Shown piece after piece: positions 9,700 through 22,066 of a DNA stretch of 64,000 bases. The translations under genes were made by a program, and so were the position numbers. The stretch comes from Sodiomyces alkalinus F11 (lineage: Eukaryota > Ascomycota > Sordariomycetes > Glomerellales > Plectosphaerellaceae), in assembly GCF_003711515.1 (NCBI RefSeq), contig NW_021167080.1, positions 3,912,381-3,976,380 of the forward strand. The letters are read 5' to 3'. Every line of letters begins with the position of its first letter. Position 1 is the first letter of the stretch. The notes under the pieces were generated by a model, which made no database searches, was not told the DNA's origin, and saw nothing but the letters and a program-made list of their open reading frames with translations.

Positions 9700-10672
9700 T
9701 CACGCCTCTTGGTACGCAGCAAGCTCGCTTGCTTGCCATCTATGTAATGTGTAAGTCAGCTGTAAAATATCGCGGTCATTGATCTGGGATATTGTCTCGT
9801 ACCTCAGAGACTCGCCGCTTAGACTGTGGTCGGGATTCAAAACGAATCTCGCCATGACATGACCCGGTTGTTCGGGCTTGAGCAATTGCCCTTGCTCAAA
9901 TGCTGAAGAGAACCCGGAATGGTCCTTGGCGTCCATGGCATGTTTGCCATCTTCCCGAATGACCCTCTGCATGTCCGTGTCCACGCGGCCGGGAGAAACA
10001 GCTATACCTGTTATATCGGGCTCCTCGACTGCAAGATGCGCCGAGATGCTCTCCACGGCCGCCTTGGAGGAGCCGTAGGCACCCCAAGCGGTATAAGCTT
10101 TCGCAGCAGCCCCCGATGAAACCCACACCACACTTCCCTTGGATTTTCGTAGTGCAGGGAGAGCCGCTTTGACCTAGGATAGATGTGTCAGAATTGGATT
10201 CTCGAATGTCCATATCCGTACCAAATATATCTCGACTTGTCTGCTTGACATACCAAGGCCAGCCCACTGAACACGTTAATGTCGTATGCTTTCCTCCATT
10301 CCTCCACGGACGCATTCTCCAAGCGTGTAACCGGTGTAAGAACTCCGTGGTTGATGACCACTCCGTCAATTCTGCCAAAGGCCTTGACGGCGAGTTCAGC
10401 CACTTTGGGCGGAATCTGGGGTTTAAGTGTGAGTCCATCAGAGTCTCCAATTACCGCACGCCAATAGGATGAATAATTCCGCCCACCTCGAGATTGCCCA
10501 GATCTCCCGCAACATATTCAACTTGATTAGGGTACGACTTCTTCAGAGCTTCCAACTGGTCACTGGACCGAGCGGCTAGAACCACGTTGTGGGAAGCCTT
10601 CAGCAGGTACGATGCGATGGCTAGGCCGATGCCACGGCTGGCGCCGGTCACAATGATGACTTTCGACGACAT
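9700..10672 (-). CDS. Short-chain dehydrogenase/reductase (SDR), IRC24/YIR035C-like
   Basis: An NAD(P)(H)-dependent carbonyl reductase or alcohol dehydrogenase of the classical SDR fold, probably cytosolic. Three exons, 10487-10672, 10254-10415 and 9700-10173 (minus strand), all phase 0, give 273 residues. Cofactor motif: VTGASRGIGLAIA (TGxxxGxG). DGVVINHGVLTP stands in for the usual NNAG. Active site: VVWVSSGAAAKAYTAWGAYG with YGSSK, that is Ser...Tyr-x-x-x-Lys. The region after it (AVSPGRVDTDMQ) is the usual PG motif. The general layout resembles yeast IRC24/YIR035C and sepiapterin-reductase-like SDRs. The true substrate cannot be inferred. It is divergent from the FAD oxidoreductase across about 308 bp. 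Confidence 0.92.
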
Positions 10673-10980
10673 GTTGACTGCGTATTTGTGTGACAACTTG
10701 AGAGTCAATCTCGGTTCTCGTCTCTCGCGATGACGAGATCAGTATCGCATTCTTCTAGAAGTGGGCTAGAAGTGGGGGCTGTTACCTCATGCACTGGGGA
10801 GTACGTACTTTTCACTGTACGATTCTTATCTTATCAATCCCGGTATCGACCGGCCTCGTCGTCTTAGGTTCCGAGAGGGGAGAGACACGAGACAGACCAC
10901 CAAGGGTCCGTCAAAGCAACACACACTATTCGGACGAGGTCAAGCTGCAGTCATAGCCTAGAGAGAAAGTAGTATACCAG
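10673..10980. promoter_or_regulatory. Divergent intergenic region between two oxidoreductase genes
   Basis: 308 bp between the SDR and FAD-oxidoreductase starts. A small direct duplication of CTAGAAGTGGG lies around 10755-10778. A shared promoter is possible but not shown. Confidence 0.4.
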
Positions 10981-12344
10981 ATGAATACGACGGTGATCCT
11001 TGGATCCGGACTCATTGGAGTCGCCACAGCCTACTATTTGTCCGAGCATCAGATTCCGTCCACCATTCATCTCGTCGACCCATCTCCCGAGCTGTTCTCA
11101 TCGGCGTCAGGGTTCGCCGGCGGTTTCCTGGCCAAAGACTGGTTCGCTCCGCAGTCGGCCTCACTCGGCCTTCTCAGCTTCAGCGAACACCAGAAGCTCG
11201 CTGAGCAGAACGATGGGAGGGCGAAATGGGGCTACACGAAGAGCAGCACGTTTAGCCACTCACACGTCCCCGTCACGCTGGCGGGAAAGCGCGGAGACGA
11301 CTGGCTAAGGACGGGTCAGAGCCGCGCTCAGGTCGTCACGGCTGTGGAATCGGATGACGGCACCGGCAACGGCCGACCTCCGTGGCTCAGACAAGTGGAA
11401 GGCGATGATGTCCACCTCATTTCAGAAGAGGGAACCACCGGCCTTGTGTCCGTCTTCCCCATCACCATTACCTGAAATACGAAGAAAGGTAGCAGGGAAA
11501 ATCAAACTGACTTTTTTTTTCGTTTTTTGTTCTCGCCCATCCGTCAAGGGACCCGCTTCGCCTTTGCCAGTTCCTCCTCCAGACATGCCTTGACCGCGGT
11601 GTGCGCCTTCACCACCCGGCGAAAGTCATCTCCGTCCGTACCGATGCGAGACATGGCGAGATAGGAAGCGTTCGCGTCGCCGAGACCACGTCTTCCACCG
11701 AGACGGACCTACCTTGCACGCACTTGCTCATCGCGGCGGGTGCTTGGTCCCCGCGCGTCTTCGCGGAACTCTTCCCCCGTGCGTCGGTACGACTACCCAT
11801 CTCCAGTCTGGCGGGCCACTCTCTCGTGTTCCGGCCACCCCAGGTACCCAGAGGCGACCCCGAGCCGGTTTCGTACTCCGTCTACAGCACCACTGAGGAC
11901 GGCTGGTCGCCCGAGCTGTACGCGCGGCTGGACGGCAACATCTACATCGCAGGCATCAACTCGGCGACCGAGCCCCTGCCGCCATTACCGTCAGACGCCG
12001 TGATCGACGCCGCGAAGATCCGAAAGCTCAAGGAGACGGCGGGGCGGATGGTCTCCTCTTTCGACCAGGAGGGAAACGGGGCCGATCTGGAGGTCGTGAG
12101 GGAAGGGCACTGTTTCCGGCCGGTCTCGGACGCCGGCGTACCGATATTGGCTCGGATTCCGGACGCCGATTTGGGCATTGGAGTGCGAACGCGGCCCGGT
12201 CCCGAGGGCGGTGTCTATGTAGCGGCCGGACATGGGCCTTGGGGGATCACTCTCGGGCTCGGTACGGGGAAGGTCATGGCGGAGATGATGCAGGGGCGGC
12301 GACTGAGCGCCGACGTAAGCGGTTTGGGGTTGCCGTATAGGTGA
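10981..12344 (+). CDS. TDA3: FAD-dependent oxidoreductase of the DAO family, TDA3-like
   Basis: Two exons, 10981-11447 and 11549-12344, joined by a 101-nt intron (donor GTCCGT, branch ACTGAC, acceptor TCAAG), give 420 residues. The N-terminus has the Rossmann FAD motif VILGSGLIGVATAYYLSE, followed by an acidic residue in HLVDPSP. The splice restores LVDPLRLCQFLL, a conserved stretch of this family. LLIAAGAWSPRVF and AAGHGPWGITLGLGTGKVMAEM are the second FAD-contact region and the C-terminal FAD block. Yeast TDA3 is a DAO-domain protein linked to endosome-Golgi traffic, with no settled substrate. The match is to the family, so treat the symbol as provisional. Confidence 0.88.
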
Positions 12345-15300
12345 AGGGATGTGGTAAGCGACGACGGCTATGTTGAAATGTCGTTCTGGGTGAGACGACC
12401 AGACCCTTGGTCCCTGTCCCTGTCCCGCGAGGCCCCAACAACTTGGGGAAATTGGCTGTGACATTCTCGGCACTCCCCGATACTAGATGACATTTCGATG
12501 TACACTATGATCGCCGACGCGGGATGGCCTTGGCCACCTCTGTGTGTTTCGTGGTACGGTGTACTTCGTAGGTACGCCCGAAGAAAAATGATAGAAAGCC
12601 TGTCAGACAAGCAGCGTTGACGATCCGTGGGCATCCATGCCGCCTGGGTTTGGACCCTGGTTCCCTATGAGATCGCCGAACAGGTGCCAGACCCGGCTGC
12701 CTGGGAGGCACGGATCAACAGTACTTCTCGAACTGGGGACTCCCAATTGTTTCGTCAGGTTTACGAAGATGATCAGCCTGATGAGTCACAAGGCAAGGGG
12801 AACCCCGAGGAAATGAGAAATAAGATGAAACTCAGAAGGCTGTGTGGGTTCCTGGGACGATTTCCTTGTCTATCTATGTACAACGTACACTACCAGGGCA
12901 GAACGGTGCCAGGGTTGAGGATCCGGGGTCCCATGTCAGCCAGGGCTGCTGTTCACAAAAGTTTGGCGTACATGTACATAAGAATCAGATGACAGGCAGG
13001 GGGCAGGGAATAAAGGAGAGCAATTGATTGGTGCCTGTCTGAATTGCAAAGGAAGGCTGCCTTCTATCCCGTGTCCGATTTCGTGGCCGTGGTAACGGAA
13101 GCCTGGAGCGAAGGGATACGTCGTATGTAAGGTAAGATGAATTGAGGCATCATGATCCTTCACCTATGACAGGGGGTCTTGTCCTCGTGGTTCTGTGCCG
13201 GCTTCTATCGTTCTCGGTCTGAGCAATGGGCTGATAGGCTATAGCGTCTTCACCTCTCTCCCCAAAATCTCTTGTTTCTTCGGTATTAATCCGCGGCACC
13301 TCTACTCTACACTACACTAGTTCGGATATACAGTCATGAGGCTGCCAAGGCAAGGCATCATACTTTCCCAGGCACAAAAGAGCTCTCCAAGGTACAGAGT
13401 CCTGTATCCTCTCGGCCGAAAAGCACAATGGATGAGGTTGGGACGCTTATTACGAAGTGCATAGCGTCATTGTCACAATGGGTGAGTGGGGGGTCACAAA
13501 ATGAACATCCACGTGGTCCAAATCGGTCCCCACCCATATGCAGGACCTATTGATATCACGTCTTGGCTTGCAGGGAGAAGAGAAAGCAGAACGGACCTGG
13601 TTAAAGTGGTATTATACATTTTGTCTCCGTTTCATCAAACGGCTCGCCGTTTTGGAAACGCGCCGAGATGTTGTTGCGGCGTAGCCCGCTTATGCTTTGT
13701 AATATGTGCTCCTTGAATACGAGGTTGTAAGGCAATATCGGAAGTCCTGGCTGACATACGGTTACCTGTTCCCTTGTACAAGGTTGTCATGGAAATGTTT
13801 CCAAAGCCCGCCCAGAGTCATCTCACACCACACCGTAAGGTACCTTACGTTGCACACCATCACGAACACCGACCGTTAGAATCCCGAATATGGTCCAGCG
13901 TTCTCATTGGTAGCCGTTTCGCATGACTAATAAAGCTCACCTCCTCGGATGTTCCGCAACGGCCTCGAATGGCCAAGCCCAATTCTACTCTATACCTTAG
14001 TAATACCTAACTACCACTGTGCCCACGCACGCCGCTAAAATCTCAGCTTCATTTGTTTCCGCCCCAGCAAAAGTTTCCGTTCACGGGTCCCGTTCCTGAA
14101 CCACCCCAATGGGTCTCTTCAGACTATTTTCAGCTCGCCCTGGAGGGCGCTCATTATACTCATTATACACTACCGTAGATGAAAGAAGTACGGATTAGGA
14201 CGCAATGTAATCACCTTCCACGTCCGTCGTATCGCAGATATCAACACTCGCTTCTATTTACTGTATCGACCGACCTTGTTATGTCATCACCCTCATCTGT
14301 GCCTCTTCGTCCGTTTTCCAGCCCTTGGCATTCTGCCCGTTCCGCTCTCTCGGCATCGCCATTAGCCGGACGCCATTCGGAATTAATAAGCGAAACAAAC
14401 TGGAGGAAAATCCAGGAACGCAACTCGGCTTGCCCTCGTCAAAGAAACGCGTGCCAATGGTCAATTACTTCGTACTACCAATCATCGTGCTCGTACCGAC
14501 GTCCTCATCGGCTCGGTCGGCAAACCAGTATTGGCATTTAATGCCGTACGCAAATGAATTAGATTCCCCATGTAACATTTGCGACCTTCTTGGTGCGTGG
14601 GAGCGCAAGTGACAAGACAAGATCTTGGTAAAATGGAGAATGCCGTCAGTCTGCAAGGTGTATTTACTTCGCCGTCCCTCTGCGTCGTGTAAAACCTCGA
14701 TTCAGAGTCAGGTCAGGTTCCAGGTCAGGTAAGCTAGGGTACAGCGAGTCTAATAATGTGGAGTCGTCTTTGAACTTGGCCTGTTGGCGCTAATTGAGGG
14801 CAAGAAAAAAAAAAAAGAAAAAGAAACCCCCCCCCCCCCATGTCTCACTGGATTCAGCTGATTTCCGCGGATTTAGCACAACTAGCGATCCAGGGTCCCC
14901 TTTGTTGAGGACTCTCGGCAACGTAATTTTAGCTTCACAGCCCTTCTTGATGGGCCTTGCAATCAATATTTTGAGATTACCTAAGGAGCAAAAAATAATT
15001 TTTTTTCAGAGTAAGCCACAAGTGAGCCGACGGGATGGACCATGATCGTTGGTTGTGAGAAGGTATCGAGCAAGCTCGAATCCTGTATATTCGTATCGCC
15101 CCCTCTATCTAAGAGGGGACGTAATTCTTCCGAGACTGGCTCGGAATCCCATCAAAGTGAAAGCCCATGTATCCTGCATTACAAAGAAATAGGTGCCCCT
15201 CGCCTGAGGCGCCTGTCGCTGTCCAATCCTCCAGTCCTCCGCAGTGGCCGTGCTCATCCAAAAGGCCCAAGGTATATATGTGAGCAGGGAGTATCATACG

Positions 15301-15707
15301 CCCAATCCAATGAAAAACAAGACGCCTGGAGCAGAAACCTCCCCTTGATAGGTATATGTCTGTGTGATAGTCCCATATGTTTTCCCGCATCCAGGTAATA
15401 TAGACATGAGAGGAGAACTCCTGGATCGCGCCGTCGCCTGTAAAGAGACAAAATGAAATTCAGTGCCCTCTGTGGGCTAGTATAGTGAGGTGGGTAGGCA
15501 TCGACTGATGAGAGAGAAGGAAATGTCGGTGCTGTACGTCGTGCGTGCGTGTGTGTGTGTGTGTGTTTGTATGCATGTGAGAAAAGAGAGGAGTCGAGTT
15601 GGAATATAAAAGCGACATATGAGAGTGGCGAGGATGTATAAGTCGAGAAGCGGTAAGGATGTCGGGAATCGTAAGTACGGCGGCTCATGCCGCTTAGAGC
15701 GTCGTCC
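12345..15707. other. Gene-poor intergenic region, about 3.4 kb
   Basis: No open frame here has a recognisable domain or a convincing exon series. It contains a 16-bp perfect palindrome (CGTAAGGTACCTTACG, 13834-13849), an A-rich run followed by 13 C (about 14803-14839), and a GT microsatellite near 15545-15570. Confidence 0.45.
15547..15566. repeat. GT/CA dinucleotide microsatellite
   Basis: About ten GT units upstream (15.5 kb) of the 3' end of the next minus-strand gene. Simple repeat. Confidence 0.7.
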
Positions 15708-16592
15708 TTACTCCCAGGTTGGTACATCGTCCTTCTCAAAGACGATGCCCTTCCGTTTCCAACCCCCACGCTTGATGAAGGCCTCCACGCCGTCCATGGT
15801 CAGTGGAGGCCGTCGCGGTGCCACCGCAGGAGTGCGCTTGTAGCTGAAGTTCTGCCAACTCTTGGCATGCCGGGGTTGTCGTTCCGGAACAGCGATGTGC
15901 AAGTAGTCTTCTTCGTCGTATGTGCTAGCATCGTCGTCCTGTTTTTCTTCTTCTTGTCCGTCCTGAGGCAAGTCGAGGTCTGTCGATGCGATGGTGGAGT
16001 CTGACCACCGTGACCGAGGCAGTTCCGACGCAGCGGAGGGCGAGGACGACCTTGATCCCACAGCATACGACATGGCCTCCCGTTGCTGGCGTTCCTGGTG
16101 TTCGAGGAGGCGTAGCTTGTACATGAAGTAGTCGCCTCCTTCGTCGTTGTGGGCTTGCCTCTCGTGGCCGGTGTGCTGCATGGGTGTGGGCGAGCCGACG
16201 GCTGGCGCTGACATACTGTCGGCAGACTTGGATGCTTCATCTGCGCGGAAGTACTCTTCTAGGATGTCGTCTTCTGCATCCGAATCTGAATACACGGCTG
16301 TCTCGTGGTTCGGATTGAGGATGAAAGGGCGGTTGCCCAGCCTCGGAGGCGGGACGAAGGTCGGGTGGGAGGCGGCATGGTAGGTCGGGTGAAGAGCCAA
16401 GGGATCGAATTCGAGGTGTCGGCTGTGACGGTGATGGCGGCTCATGGATGGTGATGGCAAGTTCGTCGAGCTTGACGAGACGCTTGAGACTGAGTAGGAA
16501 AGGCTCGGTTTCCGAAGTTCGAATGCTCCGGGAGGTGGTGATTGGGGCTTGGTTGGCCTCAGGCGGCACCCATTTGCTATTGCGCAAGGCAT
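15708..16592 (-). CDS. Conserved fungal protein of unknown function, Ser-rich and acidic
   Basis: A single open frame of 294 residues on the minus strand. The N-terminal half is Ser-, Pro- and His-rich (SVSSVSSSSTNLPSPS, RHHRHSRH). The middle is acidic (YSDSDAEDDILEEYFRADE, DGQEEEKQDDDASTYDEEDY). Near the middle, YFMYKLRLLEHQERQQREAM looks like one amphipathic helix. The C-terminus (RRPPLTMDGVEAFIKRGGWK) is the most conserved-looking part; I recall similar endings in uncharacterised Sordariomycete proteins. No enzyme motif, membrane segment or signal peptide is seen. It is probably intracellular and disordered outside the end motif. No function is assigned. Confidence 0.75.
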   Translation of the reverse strand: MPCAIANGCRLRPTKPQSPPPGAFELRKPSLSYSVSSVSSSSTNLPSPSMSRHHRHSRHLEFDPLALHPTYHAASHPTFVPPPRLGNRPFILNPNHETAVYSDSDAEDDILEEYFRADEASKSADSMSAPAVGSPTPMQHTGHERQAHNDEGGDYFMYKLRLLEHQERQQREAMSYAVGSRSSSPSAASELPRSRWSDSTIASTDLDLPQDGQEEEKQDDDASTYDEEDYLHIAVPERQPRHAKSWQNFSYKRTPAVAPRRPPLTMDGVEAFIKRGGWKRKGIVFEKDDVPTWE

Positions 16593-17519
16593 GTTGTGTG
16601 TATGCTGGGGGTATGCGTATATATGGTTAGAAATCGATGAGCTGGGATGGGGTTATGGCTTGTCGAGAACCGGGGAGGAGGACGAAGCCCAAATCTGTAT
16701 GGACACTAGATCCCCTTCGAGAGTGGTGAAGCACATGTCCCTATGAAGATACTGGAAGACGTGACGGGCTGCGATGCCTCCGGAAGAGCGAACAAGGCCA
16801 CTCTTATTAAAGCCAGAGGTGTTCGGGAGCAGCGGAGGGACGGGTGGGGGTGTCATCTGTGGCTTGGCTTGTGAGGAGGGGAACAAATTCCAGCAGCCTC
16901 CCCCCCCCCCCCCCCCGGGTTCTGAACGAGATCGGGCGGGACGCAAAGGCAAGACAAGGACGCTAGTGACCGCGATTCAATGTAGAGAGAGGTACCTAAT
17001 TTGTACAAGCATACATACGCCAAGATGATGGATCATAGAGATGCGAGGTACGAAATACATCGTACGTGTCATGGTTGCGTACTCCGAATCCGTACCTCGC
17101 AGCAGGTACGGGATACGCCTGTCACGCAGTCAGCGCTGCAAGGATACAGGCACATCGGCAGGGGGCAGGGACAGGGGTACGTGAGGTGTACGAAGGTCGA
17201 AGTACCTACTTCGTATGGAGTTTCGTGAATCATGGTGCAAATGAGCTGCGAACTGCGAGCGGAATGATATGTCCGCCAGGACCACCCACACAACTGCTAA
17301 GTTCTGAATAAGCCGGCTGGGGATGGATCAAGCCAAACCCAAAACATCACCGAACAAAAAACGGAGCCTGAACTGGACTTGACAGACGAGCACTAATTAC
17401 AGTTGCACAGGGACTCCGTTTACGGTGATGGACCAAGACAGCGACCGAGGCCTCTTTTCACACCTCCGCACAACAACCTTGACCGCCGTTGCGTGGATTT
17501 CGCGGGATTGTGTGGTTCA

Positions 17520-17559
<40 letters not shown>

Positions 17560-20500
17560 GGGGAATTACGAATTATGAACACAGTCGTGATGGACGGCCG
17601 TTGCCATTGAGTGCGAGGTGAACGAGAAAACCCCACTGGGCCAAGATGACCCGATCCGGACAGAGGCATGCCTCGGAGCATCGTACACGTGTACAACGTA
17701 GACATAGGCTCTGTAGGGGTATAGTACCCGTTACCTATACCCGAAACCGTGCCTACACCGGTAGTATGGTGGTGGGAATAACGAGCGACTGAGATACCTT
17801 GGTAGCCCTGATATTGTAATATGGTGACCTTGGTATAGCGTCGTGGTGGTCTTGGTAATTCTTGGTTCTTGGTAGGCTAGGTACCTTAAGTTATGAAACC
17901 CAGCTAAGGCATCGAATACGTCATTCTCACGATTGTTCGTGGTTCTTATCGTCCAATGAATGTCAGTTCGGCCGACTTTTCCGTATACTGGGTGAACAAG
18001 GGTTAGTTGATCGGGCTAGTTGATCTCTCCCCTTCTAAATCATGACTTCGTCGAGTCGTCTTTTGGTTCAGCGACAATGAGGTAGTGCAAGTGAACTGCG
18101 GAGAGACTTTGACGACATGGAGCGACTATCATGTTTCAGTGCCTTGAAGTGGTGGAGAAGGCGAGTCGGGTCACGCGTCCCTGCCGATAAAATATGCCTG
18201 GTCGATCTGAAGCCGATGGAAAGCTTTTTGCTGGCTGTATCTCTCGGGAAACTCCAGTCCCATTCAGGAACCCCAGTCGACTCCATTGCCCAGCAGGCTT
18301 GAGGATCTCAGGTACAGCTTGGCTGGAATTGACCAGAGAAGTCCACGGTCCGTCCGCATTGCGGAGAGTGCCGTTGCGGAGAAATGAGAGACCAGCTAAA
18401 TGAACGAGAGGCGAAAGCCGAACGACTACCAAAAGAACAACCTTAACCACTCTCGGCCGTGGCCCAGGCCGCATCAGGTACAACGTACCAGAGACACTTG
18501 CGAGGCGCCGCTTCCAGGGAGAGTAAGACATCTTGTCTTGGTCTGAGAGTGCTAATTGATGGACTCTCATCTTATGAACCCATGTCAATTTGACAGTTGG
18601 GAAAAAGAAAAGAAGGGATCCAGAGATATGACTGCGGACCGACCGACTGACCATGGTCGATCAAACTATATTAGGCTACGAGAAAACAAAGCGGTGACGG
18701 GGAATGGATCACGGAGTAAATCCGCAGTCGCCTCCTCGTCTAGATAGTGGCTGGGGGGATATGGCGAGTAAGCTGAAGAGAGTGGGATGCCTGGAAGCTA
18801 TCCAGATTCACATACAACAGATGTCCACACTAAAGGTAGATTCGACATACCATCTTACCTTACCCCTCTCTGTCCGTTCCTCCTCCGCCCCGCCCGTATG
18901 CATTCAGGTACGGGTGCAACGTCCATTACTAATTATTACCTGCATGTGCAGGCACGCACAGAGGCAGTGCACCAAGGACGAAGGACCTTGAACTGCAGGT
19001 ATCCGTACTTAGCATAGAGTGCATACTACCCCGCACTACAGTGATGCGATTCCTCCCGCATTTGCAGTACCTTACTTGGGTACCTACCTATTCTCCGTTC
19101 TAAAGAGGCAGTTACTTTACGAAATGATACGCTACCCAGATCGAAACACCACCTCGTCCGTTCCGCTCATAATAAACGCGGGATGTCAATCCACACCTCG
19201 GCGATCTATTAGGTACGAGTATCAGCTGGGACTAGTGTACTTCGTGCTCTCCCATACCATTTCCAAATTCCAGGCATAGTGCTTACTAAAGGACTGTCAT
19301 GTTACGAGATGGTGGGCAAAAACGTGCGTGCGGTCTTTGGTCCGATTCTGATCCGATCCCCGATAAGTCTGAACCCCTCTCCCATCGGCATCGGTTCCTG
19401 TTCCTGCAGGCATAGTAACCAGAGTCATAAAGTATTCCAGGCAATACGCTCGACGTCGCTTTCGTTGTCCAAGCCGCGTTTAATTGCTTTGGATCCCTGG
19501 ACCCTGCTCTCTCGAGATCTACAGCTATGTACAACGTATATGCCCTATGACTGACTATGCGTCCTCCGTGCAGATGCGTGCATGCCTACCTACCTAACCT
19601 CCATACAGGTGCGGCGTATACCTACGGCATACGTACACGCAGTGCAATACTGATAAACTAGCAGAGTAGCGCACCACGTCAGACCTATGACCTCTTCTCA
19701 CCGCTGTTCTCTGCGCCCCCCTCCCCGCCTGCTAAAATACCTCAGCAACATTCGTTTGCAGCTTTAGTGTCTGTCGTTTGTCGTCTCTTGGCCCGCTTGG
19801 CGAAGCGTCCAGCTAGAAGCACCTGTTCTAGACATCGACAGATTATCCTCTTGGTGAGACTTTTCGAGCCGTCTGCGTCAATTTCTTTTTCTTCTCTCTG
19901 CTTCACACATCACCTTCTATGGTCCTCCTTGAGACTCTTCTTATTCTCCGTGTCCGTACTGCAACTATCGAATGCCTCGCAGAGACATTGGATTCATCTC
20001 GTCTAATACACGTGTGTAGTTGGGGCTTTTCTTCTTCTTTTTTTTTCTCCCAAAAAAAATTGATGGACAAGAGCTTTCCGGCACCCCTTTGAACGGAACC
20101 GGAGGTCCAATGGGTTTAAACCATGTCTCGTCTTCTCGCTTGCAAACTTTCGCCATGGAGAAAGGTAGAAGGGAGAGTCAGATATGGACGGGAGACAACC
20201 GCATGCACGATGCCCGCACTATACGAACATTCAGGGTTCACCAAGAGCGCGGTGAGCCCATCAACCTTGCCACTCGTCCCTACGGCGTACCCGTCGCTCT
20301 GCACTTATCAGCCCCCAAGACAGAAAAGCGAGAAAGGCATCATTATCTGATAATCCCAACGAGCGTTGGTGCTAGAGGTCAATATATGCCTACGGCACAG
20401 ACGGACATGACTCTGTGTATTGCCCGCGGGCTCAATCGTTTCCCTCTTCACCCGCATCGTTCCATGTCTCTGGAAATGTTTCGCATCTTAGACATTAGAC

Positions 20501-21603
20501 AGTTATCAACCGCCAAGGCCGTAGGTAATTAGGTGCGTTTTAGTGTCGATTTTTATGTCTAAGGATCGCAGCGGCGATTTACCAACGGTGCTCCCATCTT
20601 TCCGATCGTCAGTAGATCGGCGCGGGGACGATGATGGTGTGATGGGTGGTGCAGTAATTCGTTCGACCCTTTGATTGGCTTTCATGATCCAAGCGATAAC
20701 ACCTGGATCTACCGTATCTGCTTCTCATCACCTCATCGATCCCCAGAAGGACTTCATAATGAACGTATGAACTCGAGAAGCACCCGAGACCGTTACACTT
20801 GCCATACTCAACGGTATGCGTCTATGAGAGAGCCAAGAAGCAGGCTCGGACTGGGTAAGATCCTCAAAGTGCCGGATGTAGGGTTTTGCGTGAAAGTGTC
20901 GACACTTCTTCGGGACGTCTCCAGGACGTCGCGTCATAACCGCGTTGGAATGGAGTGTAGCGTGCCACCGCGTTAAGTGTTTTGGACATCGGTGTCTTAT
21001 TGTTATGCATGGGTCATATGACTACACATGAAGCTGGTGACACTCCCTTCCACTCCGGACTGCCTCCACACCGCATTCCACGTTCCACGGACGGGCCCAG
21101 ACGAAACCTGACGAAACATGATCGACCCTCGAAGAAAATACAAGCCACCACGCTACCGATGGTACGCGTCGTAAACGATCCAGGGGCTTGCTTGGCTATC
21201 TGTGGGGTAGAAGTAAGAAGTAATGTGTTTCGAAATTGTTCGCTTTGCCTGCCACGAGAGCAGCAGAATGACGTCGACACCCATCCCCAGTCCACCATTA
21301 AGGCGAGCCAATGTGCTTAGCAAGGATGCAGGGGGAAGGTGGATTTGACGTAGGCATACCCGAGCGGCTCGGATGATTCGTGGGAAGATTCGAGTCTGGA
21401 GCACGCGAAATTCGCAACCCGAAGCTGAAGGTGGTCGTTCGTGATGGGTTTTCACTGGTAGATAATGGCGATTTGCCGACGTCAGACCTCGCCTGTCGGG
21501 CCCCCGAGATTATCGTTTCTCCCCCCCCCCCCAGTGTCGCTCCTGGGCGTTCCATGTCGGGGCGCAAGGATAAATCGAAGCGCGCGTCGTACTGAGCGAA
21601 CAT
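16593..21603. other. Gene-poor intergenic region, about 5 kb
   Basis: The longest non-coding stretch outside the transposon. Contents seen: a run of 17 C (16900-16916), a run of 31 A (17525-17555), dispersed GGTACCTTA-type words (17879-17890, 19067-19095) and T-rich tracts near 20030. Open frames here (for example 18136-18654 minus and 20020-20532 plus) have no domain, no splice support and biased homopolymer content. I support no gene. A non-coding RNA cannot be excluded. Confidence 0.4.
17525..17555. repeat. Poly(A) tract of 31
   Basis: 31 consecutive A. No retroposon body or target duplication is recognisable beside it. Confidence 0.8.
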
Positions 21604-22066
21604 TTACTCGATAATGCCGTCATGTTCGCCAGGGAGTCTCTTAACCCGCTTCTGTTCCCAATTGTCCAAGTCCTTGGCCGCAAGACGCTGCACGTTTCAC
21701 ACAAGGGGAGTTTAGCGGATCAATTCAAAGTCGCTCGCTCAGTGCAAAGAAAAGGGGGGCGGGGGGCGAAGGGGAGGTAAAAAAGAAGGCTAGACTCACG
21801 TAATACTCGTCCTTCATGTTCACTCTCCTCGCGTTCCTGCGCAGGCCCAGCTCTTCCTCTTTTGTCACTTGGCGCACTTTCCGGTCGTACTTCTCGTAGC
21901 GGATGGCGGTGGCCGGCGTCAAGACGAATGATCCGGCAACCATGACGGCGAGGAAGGGCAGGCCGAAGAGGAGGAAGGGATGCTTGGAGAGCTGGGCACG
22001 GTAGCGGGAGCCGAAGGCGTGGGCTTCGGCGGAGGGAGTGAAGCGCTTGTTTCCAAAGACGGACAT
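21604..22066 (-). CDS. COX16: Cytochrome c oxidase assembly protein COX16
   Basis: A mitochondrial inner-membrane protein needed for complex IV assembly (delivery or maturation steps of Cox1/Cox2). Two exons on the minus strand, 21800-22066 and 21604-21687, joined by a 112-nt intron with donor GTGAGT, give 116 residues. Exon 1 has the family core: SRYRAQLSKHPFLLFGLPFL, then a membrane segment at about residues 28-46 leading into GSFVLTPATAIRYEKYDRKV and RQVTKEEELG. Exon 2 completes it with RLAAKDLDNWEQKRVKRLPG and ends soon after. Length and order match fungal COX16. A 42-bp duplication lies just upstream of the start. Confidence 0.95.

Noticed and set aside
17525..17555. Poly(A) run as a retroposon 3' end
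   Set aside because: No element body or target duplication could be found beside it.
18136..18654. 172-codon minus-strand frame
   Set aside because: No domain, no splice context; overlaps nothing conserved.
20020..20532. 170-codon plus-strand frame starting in a poly-Phe run
   Set aside because: The start is a T tract read as Phe; the remainder has no family features.
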